DNA of 38,326 nucleotides, from the NCBI GenBank assembly GCA_945483525.1, contig CALYRV010000005.1:1-38326 (forward strand). The letters run 5' to 3'. Below, in pieces: positions 16,086-23,802 of this stretch. The notes beneath the pieces are model-generated. The model was not told the DNA's origin. It did not search any database and saw nothing but the letters and a program-made list of their open reading frames with translations. This DNA comes from an uncultured Verrucomicrobiota bacterium (GTDB lineage Bacteria; Verrucomicrobiota; Kiritimatiellia; RFP12; UBA1067). Position 1 is the first letter of the stretch, and each line of letters opens with the position of its first letter. A program made the translations under genes and the position numbers.

Positions 16086-16790
16086 ATGCTCAAGGAGAAG
16101 TTCGATCTTACCGGTAAGACGGCGTTGGTCACGGGCTCGACCCGCGGAATCGGCAAGGCCATCGGCGATGCGCTTGAGGAATACGGCGCGAAGGTGATTC
16201 GCCATAATTCCAAGGTCTGTGATCTCTCCGATCCGCAGGCGATTGACGCGTTCTTCGACGGACTCGAGACGAAGGGCGAGATGCCGGACATCCTTGTTGC
16301 CAACGCGTCGATCCAGGCGAAGATCCCGTGGACTGAGTTCCCGCTCGACGAGGCGCAGAAGGAGGTGCAGGTCAACTTATTCGCGACCCTGCGGATGTTC
16401 CAGCGCTGCTATCCGAAGATGAAGGCGCAGAAGTGGGGTCGGTTCATCGTCGTCGGGTCGGTCAACGAACGCCGTCCCCATCCCGACATGTGCGTCTATG
16501 CCGCGACGAAGTCCGCCCAGGAGAACCTCGTCCGCGGCATCGCGCGTCAGGTCGCGTCCGAAGGCATCACGGTCAACAACCTGTGTCCGGGCGTGTTCTT
16601 CACCGATCGCAACAGGGAGTGCCTCGGCAATCCCGAATACGCGAAGAAGGTCACGAACGCGATCCCGATGCACGACTACGCGATGCCCGAGGATGCCGCT
16701 GGCACTGCGCTCCTTCTTGCATCTGACGCAGGCCGTTACATCACTGGCGCGACGATCATGATCGACGGTGGGCTTTCGCTCCCCGGTTGA
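16086..16790 (+). CDS. Short-chain dehydrogenase/reductase (SDR)
   Basis: 234 residues, classic SDR. The NAD(P) motif TGSTRGIG is at about 17-24, VANAS stands in for NNAG, the catalytic Ser lies in VVGSVNE and the YAATK (YxxxK) pair follows about 15 residues later; PG..FT and the C-terminal ITGATIMIDGGLSLPG are typical. Probably reduces or oxidises a sugar or sugar-acid in the same pathway as the aldolase and dehydratase. AAAGGAGAATTG upstream is the SD, shared with the end of the GH13 gene. Probable 2-keto-3-deoxy-sugar-acid or glucose dehydrogenase-like role, by context only. Confidence 0.9.
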   Translation: MLKEKFDLTGKTALVTGSTRGIGKAIGDALEEYGAKVIRHNSKVCDLSDPQAIDAFFDGLETKGEMPDILVANASIQAKIPWTEFPLDEAQKEVQVNLFATLRMFQRCYPKMKAQKWGRFIVVGSVNERRPHPDMCVYAATKSAQENLVRGIARQVASEGITVNNLCPGVFFTDRNRECLGNPEYAKKVTNAIPMHDYAMPEDAAGTALLLASDAGRYITGATIMIDGGLSLPG

Positions 16791-16800
16791 CAATTGGAGG

Positions 16801-16818
16801 TGGGGCGCCATCGCCCCA
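16801..16818. other. GC hairpin after the SDR gene
   Basis: TGGGGCG-CCAT-CGCCCCA, a perfect 7-bp stem. It sits between GGAGG (16797-16801) and the next start codon, so it may weaken translation or transcription of the beta-helix gene. No T-tract. Confidence 0.6.
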
Positions 16819-16835
16819 TCGGTCCGATATTGTGG

Positions 16836-18845
16836 ATGATGAATATTCCTCGTTTTTTTCTTCTTGCTTTGTCCTTCTGGCTTTCCGCGTTTTGTGCGCA
16901 GGCACAAAACGCGCTAGTCGTTTATCCGGATTATCCGTCCGCGATCGAACGTGACGATTTCTATCGCGTGTCCGTGACGCAGGATTCGGTGACGAAGCCG
17001 CTTGTAGTGTGGAATCACTGCGAGAAGGACGCGCTCCGCGATCGCACTTACGGTGGGGACGTGAACCGGCGTTTCTGCGAGTTCGCCTTCGAGGGTGGTC
17101 CGGTGCGCGTTGATATTGCGGTCAACGGAGATGTCGAAAGCTATAACGTCTTTCCGTCCGCGAAACGGTTCCGTCATTCGTTCACAGACGGCGTAATTTC
17201 GGTATGGCTGGATAAACCGGATTATTTCGGAGTGCGGATCAATGATTACGATAAGACGATTCTTTCGGTCTTCGCCGATGCGCCGGAAACGGATGTCCCG
17301 GCGAAGGATAAGCCAGGTTGTCTTTTCGTCGACGGCTGGCTTGAGGCTCTGGATAGGGATGGAGTGCTACCAGTCGCCGATGACGTCAAGGAGATCTACA
17401 TCGCGCCGGGTGCGGTGTTGAATGCGCGGCTCAGGCTGAAGGCGAAGGGAATGTATCTTCACGGACGCGGAATGATTCTCGATCCGATGAGTGATATCTT
17501 CCGTTATGACCAGACTCAGAACACGAGACGGGGGCTTGTCGCTATTGGCGGGATTGGCACGAAGGTGGAAGGCGTGAAGCTCGTCGATGCGCGTACGTTC
17601 AACATTACCTGCTGGGCCGATGGTGCGGTTTTCCGCAACGTCAAGCTGCTTGCCACGATGATGTGTTCAGACGGATTCACCAACGGCGGAAAGAATCCGC
17701 TGGTTGAACATTCATGGGTTTATGTCGGAGACAATGCGCTCGTGGTAAGCGGCGTAAGGGATGCAGTTTATCGTGACGTCACGATCGGCACTACCTGCAA
17801 GGCGGTGTTTCCGCAGAGCACCAACATGCGCGTGCTAATGGAGGACATCAATGTCTTCCGCGCGGACGAGGGATTGGTCGGCAACGAATACAACGGAGTG
17901 CTGCGGCGTAACAACAAGTGGAATGAGATGAACGGCGCCGCGCAGAAGCGCGAGCCGGGTCCGCAGGACCTGAAGCATCAGGAGAACGACTTCGTCTTCA
18001 AGCGGCTCTCCGCGGTTGATTGCGGGAATATCAGCTGGCTTTTCCGCGGACAGAACATGGGCACGCTGCCCAAGACGTTCGTCTTCGAGGATTGCGTGTT
18101 CCCGCATGCGGTCGGCGTGAGCGGGTGGAGGAACAAAGGCAAGTCGCTCGGTCCGGTGGTCATCGTGCGCAACGATCCGAAGAAATGGCTGGTCTCGTCG
18201 AATTTCGTGGTGAAGGTTGCGAACTGTTGGTACGACGGGAGGCGGCTGACGTCGCCAACGGACTGGATGGTTCAGGGCGAGCCGGGTGAACTCGAGCTGA
18301 CGATCACTGGTGAGAAATCTGAGCCGGCAATTCCAGCGTTCGCAGATGTTGTCAGTGTCGGTTGGAGGTTCCGCGGCAAACCCGCTGCGGTGCAGGTCGC
18401 GGATGCGAATCTCGTCGCGGAGAAACTGCCGCGGCATTCTGTATGGTCGCGCTTCCCCTCGTGGATGACAAAGTTTGAGGCGACGGAGCGGGACGAGAAG
18501 GGCGCGGCGGTCTATCACCTTGTCCAGTGTGAGAAGAACGCCGGCGTACAGGCGGTGGTGACCGAGGGTTTCAAGTCGGTGGGGAACGGACACTGGGTTT
18601 TTTCCGGCGAAGTGAAGCTGTCCGGTGATTCCAATGCGCAGCTCGAGCTCCTTCTGTTTTCCAACGAGACGCGTTATCATGGCAAACCGGTGACGTTACC
18701 CTGTGATGACGCCTGGCATCCGATCGAATTTGCCTTCGATACCGCGTTCGATCTCGCGCATACCGAACTCGTAGCGCTTAATCTCCGCTCCACCGCCACC
18801 GCCGAGCACATCCGTCTCCGTAATATCTCTTTCATCCGTCGTTAG
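16836..18845 (+). CDS. Secreted parallel beta-helix protein, GH49-like
   Basis: 669 residues. Signal peptide MMNIPRFFLLALSFWLSAFCAQA. The next part, with FRHSFTDGVISVWLDKPDYFGVRIND and LFVDGWLE, then EIYIAPGAVLNARLRLKAKGMYLHGRGMI and repeated strands to residue about 430, has the pattern of right-handed beta-helix enzymes such as dextranase/isopullulanase (GH49) or polygalacturonase-like proteins; MCSDGFTNGG and YVGDNALVVSGV may hold catalytic acids. Residues about 520-669 form a separate beta-sandwich, probably carbohydrate-binding. It is the last gene of the carbohydrate operon. The ATG 16836 (or 16839) is chosen from the signal peptide. Family placement is from memory of the pattern and remains moderate. 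Confidence 0.7.
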   Translation: MMNIPRFFLLALSFWLSAFCAQAQNALVVYPDYPSAIERDDFYRVSVTQDSVTKPLVVWNHCEKDALRDRTYGGDVNRRFCEFAFEGGPVRVDIAVNGDVESYNVFPSAKRFRHSFTDGVISVWLDKPDYFGVRINDYDKTILSVFADAPETDVPAKDKPGCLFVDGWLEALDRDGVLPVADDVKEIYIAPGAVLNARLRLKAKGMYLHGRGMILDPMSDIFRYDQTQNTRRGLVAIGGIGTKVEGVKLVDARTFNITCWADGAVFRNVKLLATMMCSDGFTNGGKNPLVEHSWVYVGDNALVVSGVRDAVYRDVTIGTTCKAVFPQSTNMRVLMEDINVFRADEGLVGNEYNGVLRRNNKWNEMNGAAQKREPGPQDLKHQENDFVFKRLSAVDCGNISWLFRGQNMGTLPKTFVFEDCVFPHAVGVSGWRNKGKSLGPVVIVRNDPKKWLVSSNFVVKVANCWYDGRRLTSPTDWMVQGEPGELELTITGEKSEPAIPAFADVVSVGWRFRGKPAAVQVADANLVAEKLPRHSVWSRFPSWMTKFEATERDEKGAAVYHLVQCEKNAGVQAVVTEGFKSVGNGHWVFSGEVKLSGDSNAQLELLLFSNETRYHGKPVTLPCDDAWHPIEFAFDTAFDLAHTELVALNLRSTATAEHIRLRNISFIRR

Positions 18846-18889
18846 AACGGCGAGCAACCATCGTGTGGTGCTGCGGTGCTTCGCGCCTC

Positions 18890-18933
18890 GCGGTTACGCA
18901 TATCCCCCAAGCGAAGCGATACCAGGGGTGCGA
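18890..18933 (+). repeat. REP-like dispersed repeat, copy 1
   Basis: GGTTACGCATATCCCCC, a variable GCGAAGCGA middle, and CAGGGGTGCGAGA. The outer CGCA..CCCC can pair with GGGG.TGCG. A second copy with the same ends is at 23212-23271. It lies in the 202-bp gap between the beta-helix gene and the MFS gene; the rest of the gap shows only the promoter at 19030. Confidence 0.75.
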
Positions 18934-19029
18934 GAAGAAATCAAGAGTTCGAGCGGTGACTGAGACGACTTCTGCCGAAGCCGCGACGATGCGATATCCA
19001 CGGAGTATGTCGTTGTGGTGAGGGTAATA

Positions 19030-19038
19030 TGTTATAAT
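19030..19038 (+). promoter_or_regulatory. Extended -10 promoter, near-leaderless
   Basis: TGTTATAAT; ATG 19048 is 9 nt after the hexamer, leaving no room for an SD. Confidence 0.7.
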
Positions 19039-19047
19039 ACCCGTAGT

Positions 19048-20334
19048 ATGAAAAAACTTGATTACAAGTGGACGGCGTTGATCCTGCTGTGGGTTGCGTT
19101 CTTTCTTCAACAGGGTACTCGTCAGTTGTACGGGCCGTCCCTCGGGGCAATGTGTGCGACGTTGTTGCCGACCACGGATCCGGAGGATGCGAAGGTGGCG
19201 ATCGGCGTCGTGGGAACGGTGTTCGCGATGATGTACGGCATCTGCGTGCCGATCGCCGGAATCACCGCGGACCTCTTCAGCCGCAAGTGGATGGTGACGA
19301 TCGGCGTCGCGGTGTTCTGTCTCGGCATCTTCCTCTCTGGCTTCGTGGCATCCGTCGGCCTGCTGGTCGTCACGTACGGCGTCCTTAACGGACTCGGCCA
19401 GACCTTCTACTATCCCTCGGCCACCTCGCTGGTGTCGCAGCTTCATAAGGATTCGCGCGCGACGGCGATGTCCATCCTCCAGCTCGGGCTCTACCTCGGC
19501 ATCATCGGCTGCGGAACGCTCGCTGGTTTCGTGGCGGGACAGGGCGGCGAACACTGGCGTGTTCCGTTCTGGACCTTCGGCGCGATCGGTATTGGCTGGG
19601 CGGTTCTGCTCTCCGTGTTCCTTAAGAACACCAAACCGGTCGAATCCGCCGTTCAACCTTCAGCCTCCGACCTTCAACCTGGAAAACCGACGATCCGCGA
19701 AGCGGTCGCGTCGGTCTTCTCCAAGCCAACAGCGATCTGCGTGATTTTGGGCTTGGCGATGATGATCTATGTTGACATCGGCTTCAAGAACTGGATGCCG
19801 GCGTTCCTGCAGGGTCATTACATGGATCTAGATGCGGGTAAGAACATATTCCTCAAGACCTGGCACGGGTTTCATGCCGTCGTCTGGCATTATGTAGGCG
19901 CGATCGTCGGCGTGATGCTTGGATCGCGTTTCGGAGACAAGGTTGCGAAGCGCCGTCCAGGAATCCGTCTGGAGCTCGGCGTGGCTGGACTTGCGCTTTC
20001 GGTTCCGTTTATCATCTGGATGGCGAACGCGCCGACCTTCATCGCGTGTTGTGTCGCGATGCTCGGCTTCGGATTCTTCCGCGGCGTCTACGACTCGAAC
20101 TTTATTGCATCGTTCTTTGATGTGGTCAATCCGCGTTATCATGCTTCCGGCGTCGGCATCATGATGTGCATCGCTTTCCTTGTCGGTTCGCTATCCTCCA
20201 CGGTGCTCCCCTGGCTCGCGAAGGTTTTCGGTAATATGGCGCTTTCGATGTCCTCGCTTTCCGTCTTCTATCTCATTGGTGCGCTTGTCATCCTTCTGGC
20301 TCGCCTTCGTTTTCTGGAAAAGGACAGGATATAA
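19048..20334 (+). CDS. MFS transporter
   Basis: 428 residues, about 12 membrane segments. Starts MKKLDYKWTALILLWVAFFLQ; the loop after TM2 has the MFS signature variant AGITADLFSRKWM. YGVLNGLGQTFYYPSATSLVS resembles the ACS/OPA branch that moves hexuronates, glycerol-phosphate or similar anions; the neighbouring sugar-acid genes fit import of uronates but this is inference. The central cytoplasmic loop between TM6 and TM7 (residues about 200-212, SAVQPSASDLQP) is encoded by a heptanucleotide repeat. The ATG 19048 follows a TATAAT box by 9 nt, so the mRNA is probably leaderless. Confidence 0.88.
   Translation: MKKLDYKWTALILLWVAFFLQQGTRQLYGPSLGAMCATLLPTTDPEDAKVAIGVVGTVFAMMYGICVPIAGITADLFSRKWMVTIGVAVFCLGIFLSGFVASVGLLVVTYGVLNGLGQTFYYPSATSLVSQLHKDSRATAMSILQLGLYLGIIGCGTLAGFVAGQGGEHWRVPFWTFGAIGIGWAVLLSVFLKNTKPVESAVQPSASDLQPGKPTIREAVASVFSKPTAICVILGLAMMIYVDIGFKNWMPAFLQGHYMDLDAGKNIFLKTWHGFHAVVWHYVGAIVGVMLGSRFGDKVAKRRPGIRLELGVAGLALSVPFIIWMANAPTFIACCVAMLGFGFFRGVYDSNFIASFFDVVNPRYHASGVGIMMCIAFLVGSLSSTVLPWLAKVFGNMALSMSSLSVFYLIGALVILLARLRFLEKDRI
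19651..19681. repeat. Heptanucleotide repeat (CTTCAAC type) inside the MFS gene
   Basis: Units GTTCAAC, CTTCAGC, CTCCGAC, CTTCAAC. In frame, it lies in the central loop of the transporter, a tolerant site. Confidence 0.85.
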
Positions 20335-20401
20335 GGTAGGGATTAGGTATGGGGCAAGGATTACACCGATAACAAGACGAGGGTGAACGAGTTTCTGGGA
20401 C

Positions 20402-20436
20402 AGTGAACATGGAGTGGTGATCAGTGAGCAGTTGCC
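20402..20436 (+). repeat. Heptanucleotide repeat (AGTGAAC/AGTGAGC) spanning a start codon
   Basis: Units AGTGAAC, ATGGAGT, GGTGATC, AGTGAGC, AGTTGCC. The GTG used as start of the radical SAM gene (20424) lies within it, and its GGAG acts as SD. Confidence 0.75.
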
Positions 20437-21326
20437 GTTTCGATATTTGCGAGCTGTGTCCGAGAAAGTGCGGCAAGCGTCCCGGTTACTGCGGCGCGGC
20501 GGATTTGCCGCGGGTATTCCGGTGGGGTCCGCATTTCGGGGAGGAACCGCCGATCACCGGTGAGCGTGGCAGCGGCTGCGTGTTCTTCTCTCGTTGCACG
20601 ATGAAGTGTCTTTACTGTCAGAATTCGCCGTGGAGCTGGAAGGGTGAAGGCGTTGACAAGACGATTCCCGAACTGACGGCGATCTTCCACGAGCTGGCGG
20701 TGAAGGACAAGGTAGAGAACTGGAATCTCGTTTCGCCGACGCCGTATCTGCCGTATATCCGCGAGGCGGTCGAGCCGCTCTTCAAGGAAGGTGTCAGACT
20801 TCCGTTTGTCTGGAATTCGTCGGGCTATGAACGCGTTGAGACATTGGAGGAATACAAGGACCTCTGTGATTGGGCGCTTTTCGATCTCCGTTACTCCAAA
20901 AACGAGACCGCGATCAAGGCAAGTTCCGCCCCCGGTTATGTCGAGGCGTCTCGTGCAGCGGTAAAGTGGGCGTTTGAGAGAAGTGAAGAAGTAAGAGTGA
21001 AGAGTGAAGAGTTGCGGAGGTTAATTGTTAGAGTGTTAGTGCTGCCGGGACATGCGGATGAGGCGATCGAGAATCTTGCGTGGCTCGCGACGGAACTTTC
21101 GAGCGAGATTCCGGTTTCAATTATGGCGCAATATACTCCGGCGTACAAGGCGCTGGAGACTCCGCCGTTCAATCGGTCCGTGACGAAGGAGGAATACGAG
21201 AGCGTCACCGAGGCCGCGGCGGATTTCGGATTCGAGAACGGATGGATCCAGGGCTATGAGGCGAGTGATCCGAAGCTGGCGCTACTCGGCGAGAACATGT
21301 CCGCTGATCACGGGACGGTGAAGTAG
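20424..21326 (+). CDS. Radical SAM protein, pyruvate-formate-lyase-activating-enzyme-like
   Basis: 300 residues. Cys-rich N-terminus (CELCPRKCGKRPGYC) precedes the radical SAM CxxxCxxC motif in SRCTMKCLYCQN, which binds the 4Fe-4S cluster, then WNSSGY, FDLRYSK and VLVLPGH strands. This is the arrangement of the PflA-related/AmmeMemoRadiSam-like activases; the target is unknown. Start is GTG 20424, in a repeat, with GGAG 9 nt upstream; a downstream start would cut the Cys motif. A heptanucleotide repeat insert gives the charged stretch ERSEEVRVKSEELRR at residues about 185-199, between barrel elements. Next gene after 39 nt. Confidence 0.85.
   Translation: MSSCRFDICELCPRKCGKRPGYCGAADLPRVFRWGPHFGEEPPITGERGSGCVFFSRCTMKCLYCQNSPWSWKGEGVDKTIPELTAIFHELAVKDKVENWNLVSPTPYLPYIREAVEPLFKEGVRLPFVWNSSGYERVETLEEYKDLCDWALFDLRYSKNETAIKASSAPGYVEASRAAVKWAFERSEEVRVKSEELRRLIVRVLVLPGHADEAIENLAWLATELSSEIPVSIMAQYTPAYKALETPPFNRSVTKEEYESVTEAAADFGFENGWIQGYEASDPKLALLGENMSADHGTVK
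20979..21025 (+). repeat. Heptanucleotide repeat (AGTGAAG type) inside the radical SAM gene
   Basis: AGTGAAG, AAGTAAG, AGTGAAG, AGTGAAG, AGTTGCGGAGGTTAATT. Nearly the same series as the intergenic copy at 11067-11111, including the SD-like end. Encodes ERSEEVRVKSEELRR in frame. Confidence 0.9.
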
Positions 21327-21365
21327 GTGTCAGGTTATAGGTCGAGGTCGAGAAAGAGGTGGTGA

Positions 21366-21812
21366 ATGTCCGGTAAGGCGAGAGTCGCGGGATCGGTGGT
21401 GGCGGGATTTCCGTCGCCGGCGGAGCAGTATCTGGAACCGCCGCTCGACTTGAATGCGCTCTTGGTGAAGCGTCCCGCAGCGACGTACTTCGTCCGTGTA
21501 GAAGGCGACTCGATGATCGATGCCGGCATCAATCCCGGCGATCTGCTGGTGGTGGATCGTTCGCTTACACCTGTCGACGGTGATATCATCATTGCGTCCG
21601 TGGACGGCGAATTTACGGTCAAACGCTTGCGCGTTGAAGGGAATGGGGAATTGGGAATGGGGAATGGGAAGAAGAAGGCTGTTAAAAAAAGATATGTGCT
21701 GGAACCTGGTAATGATAAGTATCCGGTAATTCGAATTGACGATGGTCATGAGTTGGATTATTTTGGGATGGTTACGGCAGTAATTCATAGGTTTAAAAAT
21801 GGCGGAAAATGA
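21366..21812 (+). CDS. umuD: UmuD-like translesion polymerase subunit / LexA-fold protease
   Basis: 148 residues. The N-terminal FPSPAEQY follows the expected self-cleavage site (Ala13-Gly14). The S24 Ser/Lys dyad is Ser49 in VEGDSMIDAG and Lys86 in EFTVKRL. UmuD is trimmed after DNA damage and partners UmuC to make Pol V. A heptanucleotide repeat insertion (residues about 91-104, GNGELGMGNGKKK) falls shortly after the catalytic Lys86, in the loop before the next strand, extending a normally short turn. The stop codon overlaps the umuC start by 14 nt, so the two are coupled. No LexA box was identified upstream. Confidence 0.9.
   Translation: MSGKARVAGSVVAGFPSPAEQYLEPPLDLNALLVKRPAATYFVRVEGDSMIDAGINPGDLLVVDRSLTPVDGDIIIASVDGEFTVKRLRVEGNGELGMGNGKKKAVKKRYVLEPGNDKYPVIRIDDGHELDYFGMVTAVIHRFKNGGK
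21637..21675 (+). repeat. Heptanucleotide repeat (GGGGAAT) inside umuD
   Basis: Units GGGGAAT, TGGGAAT, GGGGAAT in frame, read as GNGELGMGNG; follows the catalytic Lys by about 5 residues. Confidence 0.9.
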
Positions 21813-23154
21813 ATCTATCCCTATTCCCCATTCCCCATTCCCTGTGATCGGACTTGTTGACGGTAACAATTTCTACGTTTCCTGCGAGCGGGTGTTTGAC
21901 CGCAAGCTCGTCGGGAAGCCGGTTGCCGTGCTTTCGAACAACGACGGCTGTTGCGTCGCGATGTCGAACGAGTTCAAGGCGCTCGGAATTCCGCGCGGCA
22001 CTCCTTACTTCCAGCTGAAGGACCGCGAGAAGACTGGAGAGCTGATCTTCCGCTCGTCGAATTACGAACTCTACGGCGACATGTCCCGACGGATAGTCTC
22101 CATTCTCCGTGAGGAGGCGCTGGATGTCGAACAGTATTCGATTGACGAGGCGTTCATCTATCCACCGGTGTTGCCGGCGGATAGAAGGGAACAGGGAATA
22201 GGGAATAGGGAACAGGTGCGGAGAGAAAATCTTTTAGAATATGGGAGGAATCTGAGGAAGAAAATCCTGCGGTGGACGGGGATCCCGTGCGGGGTTGGGT
22301 TTGCGCCGACGAAGACGCTCGCCAAGATCGCGAATCACATCGGCAAGAAACTGCCTGGTGGCGTCTACATCCTCCCGGAAGATCCGACGGACATCCTTGC
22401 GCGGCTGCCAGTGGGCGAGGTGTGGGGGGTCGGACGTAGGCTTGTCAACAAGCTAATGGCCGATCGGATCGCGAGTGCGAAGGATCTCCGCGACGCGCCC
22501 GACGACGTGGTGCGCAGGATCGGCGGCGTGATGCTGCTCAGGACCGCGACCGAGCTTCGTGGCGTCGGCTGCAGTCAAGATCGCGATTATGATGCGGACC
22601 CAGATTCGGTTTCGTGTTCGCGTTCGTTCGGGCGTCCCGTGACGACGCTTGAAGAGCTTTCGGAGTCCGTCGCCTCCTTCGCTTCGCAGGCGGCGGTGAA
22701 GCTGCGCAAGCACGGACTCCTCGCGTCCGGCTGCAACATCTACGCGCAGCTCGCGAAGCCCGGCATGTTTGAAAGTGACGAAGGGTGGGAGGCGAACTTC
22801 GTGAGCGAGACCGTGATGTTTCCTGAGCCGACGGACGCGACCAACAAGATGCTCAAGGCGATCAGCGATGGTGTTGAGGCGCTCTGGGTTCCAGGTGCGC
22901 GGTATCGCAAGTCAGGTGTTGTCTTCTTCGGACTAGAACATGTCGGCGCGACGCAGCAGCTCGATCTCTTTTCCGAATCCGCTCCGCTCAGGCCCTCTAA
23001 GCTCTACGAGACGATAGATTCGCTTAACGCGCGCTACGGACGTGGCAGGGTGTTTTCGGCTTCGGAAGGTATCGTCCGTGAATGGAAGATGAAGCGCTCG
23101 TTGCTATCGAAGCGTCCCACCACCAACTGGTCCGAACTCATCATCGTGCGGTGA
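21799..23154 (+). CDS. umuC: UmuC-like Y-family DNA polymerase
   Basis: 451 residues. The palm motif GLVDGNNFYVSCERVF with metal-binding Asp21 and YSIDEAF with the Asp-Glu pair are intact, followed by GVGFAPTKTLAKIANH, GVGRRLVNKL helix-hairpin-helix and a little-finger domain. QLDLF near residue 393 is a textbook beta-clamp binding motif. It bypasses DNA lesions with UmuD'. Two heptanucleotide inserts occur: residues about 6-15 (IPIPHSPFPV) before the first strand, and residues about 129-140 (REQGIGNREQV) in the region after the SIDEAF motif. Starts at ATG 21799 within the umuD end. Confidence 0.92.
   Translation: MAENESIPIPHSPFPVIGLVDGNNFYVSCERVFDRKLVGKPVAVLSNNDGCCVAMSNEFKALGIPRGTPYFQLKDREKTGELIFRSSNYELYGDMSRRIVSILREEALDVEQYSIDEAFIYPPVLPADRREQGIGNREQVRRENLLEYGRNLRKKILRWTGIPCGVGFAPTKTLAKIANHIGKKLPGGVYILPEDPTDILARLPVGEVWGVGRRLVNKLMADRIASAKDLRDAPDDVVRRIGGVMLLRTATELRGVGCSQDRDYDADPDSVSCSRSFGRPVTTLEELSESVASFASQAAVKLRKHGLLASGCNIYAQLAKPGMFESDEGWEANFVSETVMFPEPTDATNKMLKAISDGVEALWVPGARYRKSGVVFFGLEHVGATQQLDLFSESAPLRPSKLYETIDSLNARYGRGRVFSASEGIVREWKMKRSLLSKRPTTNWSELIIVR
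21815..21843. repeat. Heptanucleotide repeat (ATTCCCC) at the start of umuC
   Basis: Units CTATCCC, TATTCCC, CATTCCC, CATTCCC read as IPIPHSPFP. Inverse orientation of the umuD insert 140 nt upstream, giving a potential hairpin between the two. Confidence 0.88.
22185..22220 (+). repeat. Heptanucleotide repeat (AGGGAAY) inside umuC
   Basis: Units AGGGAAC, AGGGAAT, AGGGAAT, AGGGAAC, AGGTGCGG read in frame as REQGIGNREQV. Confidence 0.88.
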
Positions 23155-23211
23155 GGATAAATTTTGCGATCGACGTTGCTCATGTCGATCTTAGTTCCGG
23201 AGCCAAGCTCC

Positions 23212-23271
23212 GGGTTACGCATATCCCCCGAGCGCAGCGAGTCGCGAAGCGATGCCCTAGCAGGGGTGCGA
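23212..23271 (+). repeat. REP-like dispersed repeat, copy 2
   Basis: Shares the ends GGTTACGCATATCCCCC and CAGGGGTGCGAGA with 18890-18933 but has a longer middle. Opens the 381-bp gap between umuC and the toxin-antitoxin pair. Confidence 0.75.
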
Positions 23272-23292
23272 GACCGACAGCTCGCCCGAATC

Positions 23293-23390
23293 GCACATTA
23301 TCGGGGACCCCCGACATGATTTCGACGCGCGCGCCTTCACGCGCGCCCATTACCCTGGGGGTCGAAATCACATCGTCCCCGTTAATGTGC
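23293..23390. repeat. 98-nt imperfect inverted repeat with alternative pairing
   Basis: Outer arms 23293-23308 and 23375-23390 match at 15 of 16 positions. Inner arms TGATTTCGAC (23317-23326) and GTCGAAATCA (23361-23370) are perfect. A GCGCGC/GCGCGC hairpin caps it. A competing helix is possible: GACCCCC (23306-23312) with GGGGGTC (23357-23363). Confidence 0.85.
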
Positions 23391-23460
23391 TCTCGCGCGA
23401 CTGTTGGCTCTCGCTCGCGTAACGAGGCTTCGCTCTGATGGAGGTTGAGTTTTCTTGGTA

Positions 23461-23522
23461 TTGCATGTCAAAGACAGGTGTGATAGAATATGCGTATAAC
23501 TTTAAGGGAAACAATACGCATA
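23461..23522 (+). promoter_or_regulatory. Promoter and operator-like inverted repeat of the second toxin-antitoxin operon
   Basis: TTGCAT (23461-23466), 17-nt spacer, and extended -10 TGATAGAAT ending 23489. TATGCGTAT (23489-23497) and ATACGCATA (23514-23522) form a perfect 9-bp inverted repeat covering the -10 edge and the start site, as expected for antitoxin autoregulation. Confidence 0.7.
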
Positions 23523-23535
23523 AACGGAGTTTGAG

Positions 23536-23802
23536 ATGGCGGCGACACGGGTGTCTTTGAGTATGGACGAGAGCGTGCTGGAGCGGGCGCGGCATCATTC
23601 GGCGGTTCGCAAGGTCAGCATTTCGAAGCTTTTCGTTTCCATGGTGTGCATGCTGGACGAGGCGGAGAGCCGTCAGGAGGAGCTGCCGCCGAGGACGCGT
23701 CAGCTGAAGGGGTTGTTGAAGCCGAGTGCGCCGCTTCCGGCGGACTGGGATTATCGCGAACTGCTGGGCGAGCGGATGATGGAAAGGTTCGGCGCCAGAT
23801 GA
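23536..23802 (+). CDS. Antitoxin (RHH/DUF6364 type) of PIN toxin
   Basis: 88 residues. N-terminal VSLSMDESVLERARHHSAVRKVSISKLFVSMVCM is a ribbon-helix-helix-like DNA-binding region; the C-terminal tail (PLPADWDYRELLGERMM) is a typical toxin-blocking peptide. ATG 23536 is preceded by ACGGAG. The gene ends in an ATGA overlap with the toxin. It should repress its own promoter through the TATGCGTAT inverted repeat. Only weakly similar to the antitoxin at 8076, though the order and overlap are the same. Confidence 0.82.
   Translation: MAATRVSLSMDESVLERARHHSAVRKVSISKLFVSMVCMLDEAESRQEELPPRTRQLKGLLKPSAPLPADWDYRELLGERMMERFGAR

Noticed and set aside
23293..23390. Integron attC site
   Set aside because: Long hairpin shape fits loosely, but the conserved core GTTRRRY/RYYYAAC ends are absent and no integrase or cassette array is nearby.
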